NCBI GenBank assembly: GCA_022822185.1
Contig: JAJECE010000061.1
Span: forward strand, 1-64,000
From: Rhodothermales bacterium
Lineage (GTDB): Bacteria > Bacteroidota > Rhodothermia > Rhodothermales > Bin80
Reading direction: 5' to 3'
Length of the DNA: 64,000 bases
Part shown: in pieces, positions 60,057 through 64,000 of the stretch
How the letters are laid out: each line of letters starts with the position of its first letter
How positions within the stretch are numbered: position 1 is the stretch's first letter
Notes under the pieces: generated by a model
The model's database searches: none
Told to the model about the DNA's origin: nothing
Seen by the model: the letters and a program-made list of their open reading frames with translations, nothing else
Made by a program: the position numbers and the translations under genes

Positions 60057-61583
60057 ATGACTAAATTGAATAAACTTTCATTCGCGTCCGCGTTGTGCTT
60101 ATCTCTCCTGCTTATCTCTTGCGATTCAGGTTTTGAAGAGATGAATGTCAATCCGACGCAGGCCGATCAGATTGATCCTAATTTTAAGCTGACCAATATC
60201 CAGGTTCGGATTAGTGGTGAGCGGTACGAGAATTGGCGGACCAATCTGATCTACAGTTCCACGATGATTCAGCATTTTGCGGCCTTACCGGGCTATTGGT
60301 CAGGGGACAAGTACTTTTACAATCCATCCTATTCCTCCGCAATGTGGGACCGGTATTATGCCAACCTTGCACGGAATGTGGAGGATCTTCTCGTACAGAC
60401 CGCCGAAGACCCGGAAATGGTCAACATGCATCATATCACGCAGATCCTTCGCGTGGTCATGTATCATCGGCTGACCGATCTCCATGGAGACATTCCATAT
60501 TCGGAAGCAGGGAAGGGATTCACGGAAGGAATTACCCAGCCCAAGTATGATGCACAGTCCACGATCTATCCAGACATGTTGCAAAAACTTGAATCGGCAG
60601 CAGCAGCACTGAGTGGTAGCAGTCCATCGTTTGGCAGCGGGGATCTGATGTATCAGGGCGATGTAGAGAAGTGGAAAAAGTTTGCGAACTCCCTGATGTT
60701 GCGGCTGGGTATGCGTCTAGTCAAGATAGACCCCGGTGCGGCACAAAGCTGGGTCCAGAAAGCCATTGCCGGTGGAACCTTTGAGAGTAATGATGACATT
60801 GCCTATGTTCCTCATAACGACCCGTCCGGCTGGAGAAATGGCAACGGGCAGGTGTTCACCTCCGACGGTAACCCGCGGATCAGCGAAACATTTGCCAACT
60901 GGATGGTTGCCCATGATGACCCAAGACTGTATGTCTACGCTCAAAGCCCGGTTGCGGGTTCTGCGCCGATTGGGCTCCCGAATGGCAAAACTGCCGGTGG
61001 ATCCGATGCGGATCATGGCATTGAAAATCATTCCACCTGGGTGGATTGTGATTCCGGTGTGACACCCTGCGGGATGGATGTGTATCTGGTTCCCAATGAT
61101 GTGATCAAGGGACAGGATGATCCGATGTTCTTCATGACCTACGCCGAGGTGGAACTCCTGAAGGCCGAGGCTGCGGTGCGCGGCTGGCACAGCGGAGATG
61201 CTGCAATGCATTATGCGAATGGTGTTCGTGCCGCCATGGAATACCTTGCAATGTATGGCGAGGCAGCCGTGATTCCAGGTGCAGACATTGACGCTTATCT
61301 GGATGCGAATCCTTACGATCCTGCGCAGGGATTGAAGATGATTAACGAGCAGCTCTGGGCGGCCGTTCTCTTGAATGAGTACGAAGCGTACGCAAACTGG
61401 CGGCGAACCGGATATCCCGAACTTACACCGACTAATTATCCCGGCAATGTAACCGGCGGTACAATTCCTCGCCGTTTACGCTACCGGGCGAATGAAGCAG
61501 TCGCGAATCCGGAAAATTACTCTGCAGCTGTGAGCGCACAGGGAGCAGATGAGTTAACCACACGCATGTGGTGGGATAAATAA
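60057..61583 (+). CDS. SusD/RagB-like lipoprotein
   Basis: Lipobox LLLISC; FEEMNVNPTQADQIDPNFKLTNIQ; follows SusC. Confidence 0.93.
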   Translation: MTKLNKLSFASALCLSLLLISCDSGFEEMNVNPTQADQIDPNFKLTNIQVRISGERYENWRTNLIYSSTMIQHFAALPGYWSGDKYFYNPSYSSAMWDRYYANLARNVEDLLVQTAEDPEMVNMHHITQILRVVMYHRLTDLHGDIPYSEAGKGFTEGITQPKYDAQSTIYPDMLQKLESAAAALSGSSPSFGSGDLMYQGDVEKWKKFANSLMLRLGMRLVKIDPGAAQSWVQKAIAGGTFESNDDIAYVPHNDPSGWRNGNGQVFTSDGNPRISETFANWMVAHDDPRLYVYAQSPVAGSAPIGLPNGKTAGGSDADHGIENHSTWVDCDSGVTPCGMDVYLVPNDVIKGQDDPMFFMTYAEVELLKAEAAVRGWHSGDAAMHYANGVRAAMEYLAMYGEAAVIPGADIDAYLDANPYDPAQGLKMINEQLWAAVLLNEYEAYANWRRTGYPELTPTNYPGNVTGGTIPRRLRYRANEAVANPENYSAAVSAQGADELTTRMWWDK

Positions 61584-61608
61584 TTGATCCCTGCTTACTC
61601 ACAAAACG

Positions 61609-61647
61609 GGGGCATTCGCAAGCACGGATGCCCCTGCTTTATTTTAT
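61609..61647 (+). terminator. Probable rho-independent terminator after SusD gene
   Basis: GGGGCAT (61609-61615) / ATGCCCC (61628-61634) stem followed by TGCTTTATTTTAT. Confidence 0.5.
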
Positions 61648-61705
61648 GCCGATCACAGGATGCGATCTTACGCATCTAAATGAACACCGAAGCCTGCGAT
61701 ATGCG

Positions 61706-63409
61706 TTACTCTGCATAGTCGAAGTCTAGCGATCTGGATCTTGTTCTGCCGGAAACCTGATCCGTGACGGTCAAGGTGAGTGTGAGCGGTCCTGGCCTTT
61801 TCCATTGTCCAATATCAACCACCATAAATTCACGAACCGTCGCCGCATCGCCCGTGTAGTCGAAAGAGGCCGTAATCGGATCTGCGCCCTCACTGCTGAG
61901 CGTATATTGAACCGTATAGCGGGTCTGATCCAACTCGTTGAAACGCAGGAAATAGATTTCAAAGTACAGGGCAAGCGGGGTATCGGGGCCGATCTCACGC
62001 TCGACATAAGGGGCTGCGCTATCGAAAGTATCTGCAGATTTTAATCGGAGCGACTTCAGGTCGCTGACCTCCAGTGAGGCGCCGTTTCCATTTAGCGTTT
62101 TCAGTGTATCCAGATCCGCAACTCCAATCGCCCAGGCAGCTCCGGGCTGTGGAGGGATCGAATCAGGAATCGTCCAGTGCAGTGACCACTGCATAGTGAT
62201 TGGAGATGCGGAGTACTCCTTCGTGATCCAGGAATAAATTCGTTGCTCTGACTTGGCTCCCTGTGGCAGATGATAACGTCGGACCTGGATATTCTGCGGT
62301 TCAAATGCGGGCCCTCGCGTGGTGAAGCCGACACTTAAAATATAATCCGACGATTCTTCCTGCTCCAATTGCCGCATGCGGCGGATCATGCGACGGCTCG
62401 GACGAACGGCCGCCGCATCAATGCTCCAGTACATCTCTAACCGCGTCGTGCCATCCCGTTCTAAAAAGCGGCTGAATCGTAACGGGGGACGAAGTTCGAT
62501 GGCGTTGCCATACGCCCTGGTTGTACTGCGCGGGACGGTTTTCGCACGGCTCAGTTGATGCTGATCGTCTCTTGTTCCGGCATCCTGGATCGCTTTCTGT
62601 GAGAATTCGTAGGGACGCAGGGGGGAGGATGTTGCGAGTGTGTTATAACTGGTGACCGCGTCATAGACGGTACCATAGTGCGGATGCTCCAGCGCTAACT
62701 GAGCAAATACATCCTCAATCCAGAGAAGAAGAAGTCCAACCCTCCGCCGGGTTCCGCGAAGATTTGGCGGAATTAACGATTCGGATGTATCAATGCGATA
62801 GGGTCTTCTGCGGGACATCTGCACAAACAGATAGTGGGCATCATCGTGAATATTACGGTAGACCCACATCTCATTCCGCGGAAGGCGATACTGAAGTGGC
62901 AAAACCTGAAGGTTGGGATCTTTCAGCGTAATCACCCGCTGGCGCCAGGGCTGCCCGAAGCGTACAAATATCCGGCCGCGATCATCTACGCCCAATGAAT
63001 CTCTTCGGTAGGGGTAGTTCTGTTGTGCATGGTAAATTCGATATAAATGCTCTTCCAATCGTTCATTATCGTAGGTCGCAGGTAACGGATCCTGACGATG
63101 CCACCAGATGACAATGATTTCTGTATCCTCACGGGTGCCCTGATCGGTAAGGAGTAAACGGGCCGATTGATGGGCCGCGGATTCCTCCGGCGTAATCAGT
63201 AGAATCCAGCGCAGATGCCACGCCAGTTTTTCCGGATCGCCGACATTGGGATCGGCTGCCTGCTTCAGCCACTCGAGATAGGACCGTGTCGCTTTCGGGT
63301 AGGAAACGACTTCCTCTTCAATAAAAATTCGAGCAATTTCTGCTTCCTGCGCCCAAAGCGGAGATAGGATCAGATATGGAAGCCAGAAGATGGAAAAAAA
63401 ACGTCTCAT
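61706..63409 (-). CDS. GWxTD-domain protein
   Basis: Signal peptide; IVIWWHRQDPLPATYDNERLEEHLYRIYHAQQNYPYRRDSLGVDDRGRIFVRFGQP: GWxTD-like with PRxxVxxxyG-like layout. Confidence 0.75.
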   Translation of the reverse strand: MRRFFSIFWLPYLILSPLWAQEAEIARIFIEEEVVSYPKATRSYLEWLKQAADPNVGDPEKLAWHLRWILLITPEESAAHQSARLLLTDQGTREDTEIIVIWWHRQDPLPATYDNERLEEHLYRIYHAQQNYPYRRDSLGVDDRGRIFVRFGQPWRQRVITLKDPNLQVLPLQYRLPRNEMWVYRNIHDDAHYLFVQMSRRRPYRIDTSESLIPPNLRGTRRRVGLLLLWIEDVFAQLALEHPHYGTVYDAVTSYNTLATSSPLRPYEFSQKAIQDAGTRDDQHQLSRAKTVPRSTTRAYGNAIELRPPLRFSRFLERDGTTRLEMYWSIDAAAVRPSRRMIRRMRQLEQEESSDYILSVGFTTRGPAFEPQNIQVRRYHLPQGAKSEQRIYSWITKEYSASPITMQWSLHWTIPDSIPPQPGAAWAIGVADLDTLKTLNGNGASLEVSDLKSLRLKSADTFDSAAPYVEREIGPDTPLALYFEIYFLRFNELDQTRYTVQYTLSSEGADPITASFDYTGDAATVREFMVVDIGQWKRPGPLTLTLTVTDQVSGRTRSRSLDFDYAE

Positions 63410-63451
63410 TATCGTTGGATACAATTGGAGATCTCGGAAAATGGTACGTAC

Positions 63452-64000
63452 ATGCTGATCGGTCGTTGGCTCTGCATCGGAACTGGTTTAGGTTTGATAG
63501 TCCTAGCAGGCTGTACACGGGAGCGCCCGCTCTTTACGCGGATGGAGCAAACGGGTATATCCTTTGAAAACCGAATTGTTGAACAGGATGCATTTAATGT
63601 GCTGGAGTATGAATACTTTTATAACGGGGCCGGGGTTGCAGCGGGCGACCTGAATAATGATGGGCGGGTGGACCTCTACTTTATCGCCAACATGGCTCCG
63701 GACCGTCTCTATCTGAACCGCGGCAACTGGTCATTTGAAGACATTACCGAACAGGCCGGAATCGTCCATGCGCCCACATGGACGACAGGTGTGACCATGG
63801 CGGATGTAAATGGAGACGGCTTCCTTGATCTTTACGTGTGCCGGAGCGGGAATGTAACCACAGACCGCCGCCGGAATTCCCTCTATATCAATCAGGGCAA
63901 CCTGACCTTTAAGGATGAAGCCGCCGCCTATGGCCTCGATGATGCTGCCTATTCCAATCATGCTGCATTCTTTGACTATGATCAGGATGGCGATCTGGAT
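63452..64000 (+). CDS. CRTAC1/VCBS-repeat lipoprotein (N-terminal part; runs off window)
   Basis: ATG at 63452, lipobox IVLAGC, then GVAAGDLNNDGRVDLYFIANMAPDRLYLNRGNWSFEDITEQAGI and MADVNGDGFLDLYV, FFDYDQDGDLD; frame open to window end, so absent from the ORF track. Confidence 0.9.
   Translation, partial: MLIGRWLCIGTGLGLIVLAGCTRERPLFTRMEQTGISFENRIVEQDAFNVLEYEYFYNGAGVAAGDLNNDGRVDLYFIANMAPDRLYLNRGNWSFEDITEQAGIVHAPTWTTGVTMADVNGDGFLDLYVCRSGNVTTDRRRNSLYINQGNLTFKDEAAAYGLDDAAYSNHAAFFDYDQDGDLD

Noticed and set aside
1-64000. CRISPR arrays, rRNA and tRNA genes
   Set aside because: No regularly spaced repeats or rRNA signatures seen; no tRNA recognised by eye. A tRNAscan-SE run would be needed to exclude tRNAs.

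Overview
The window reads as a chromosomal segment of a Bacteroidota/Rhodothermota-like bacterium. This is inferred from the SusC/SusD pair, GWxTD protein, T9SS-type sorting domain, YfhO protein and CRTAC1/VCBS protein. Housekeeping blocks: dxr-rseP-bamA-skp-skp-panB-surE; menF-menD-[DinG-like helicase]-menB-menA-[methyltransferase]-menC(-)...menE; murA(-); cysteine desulfurase-DUF2064-thrB-thrC-[squalene-synthase-like]-purM-plsY-gpsA. Surface-polysaccharide genes lie at about 19.1-23.6 kb. Accessory content: (1) a two-gene AAA ATPase + TOPRIM (DUF3226-like) module at 13.5-15.3 kb with the layout of OLD/PARIS-type anti-phage systems; (2) a DinG/XPD-type helicase with a decayed N-terminal exonuclease-like domain inside the menaquinone operon; (3) an AT-richer insertion between menC and menE carrying an FRG-domain gene and small orphan ORFs; (4) a leucine-rich-repeat, T9SS-tailed surface protein gene broken by three frameshifts and a stop codon; (5) a membrane multiheme cytochrome c-TPR fusion; (6) an apparently catalytically dead M28-like lipoprotein; (7) a C-terminal fragment of a large DNA-methylase-like protein at the left edge. 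No CRISPR array or rRNA was seen, and no tRNA was recognised by eye. Family calls come from motif recognition only; no database search was run.
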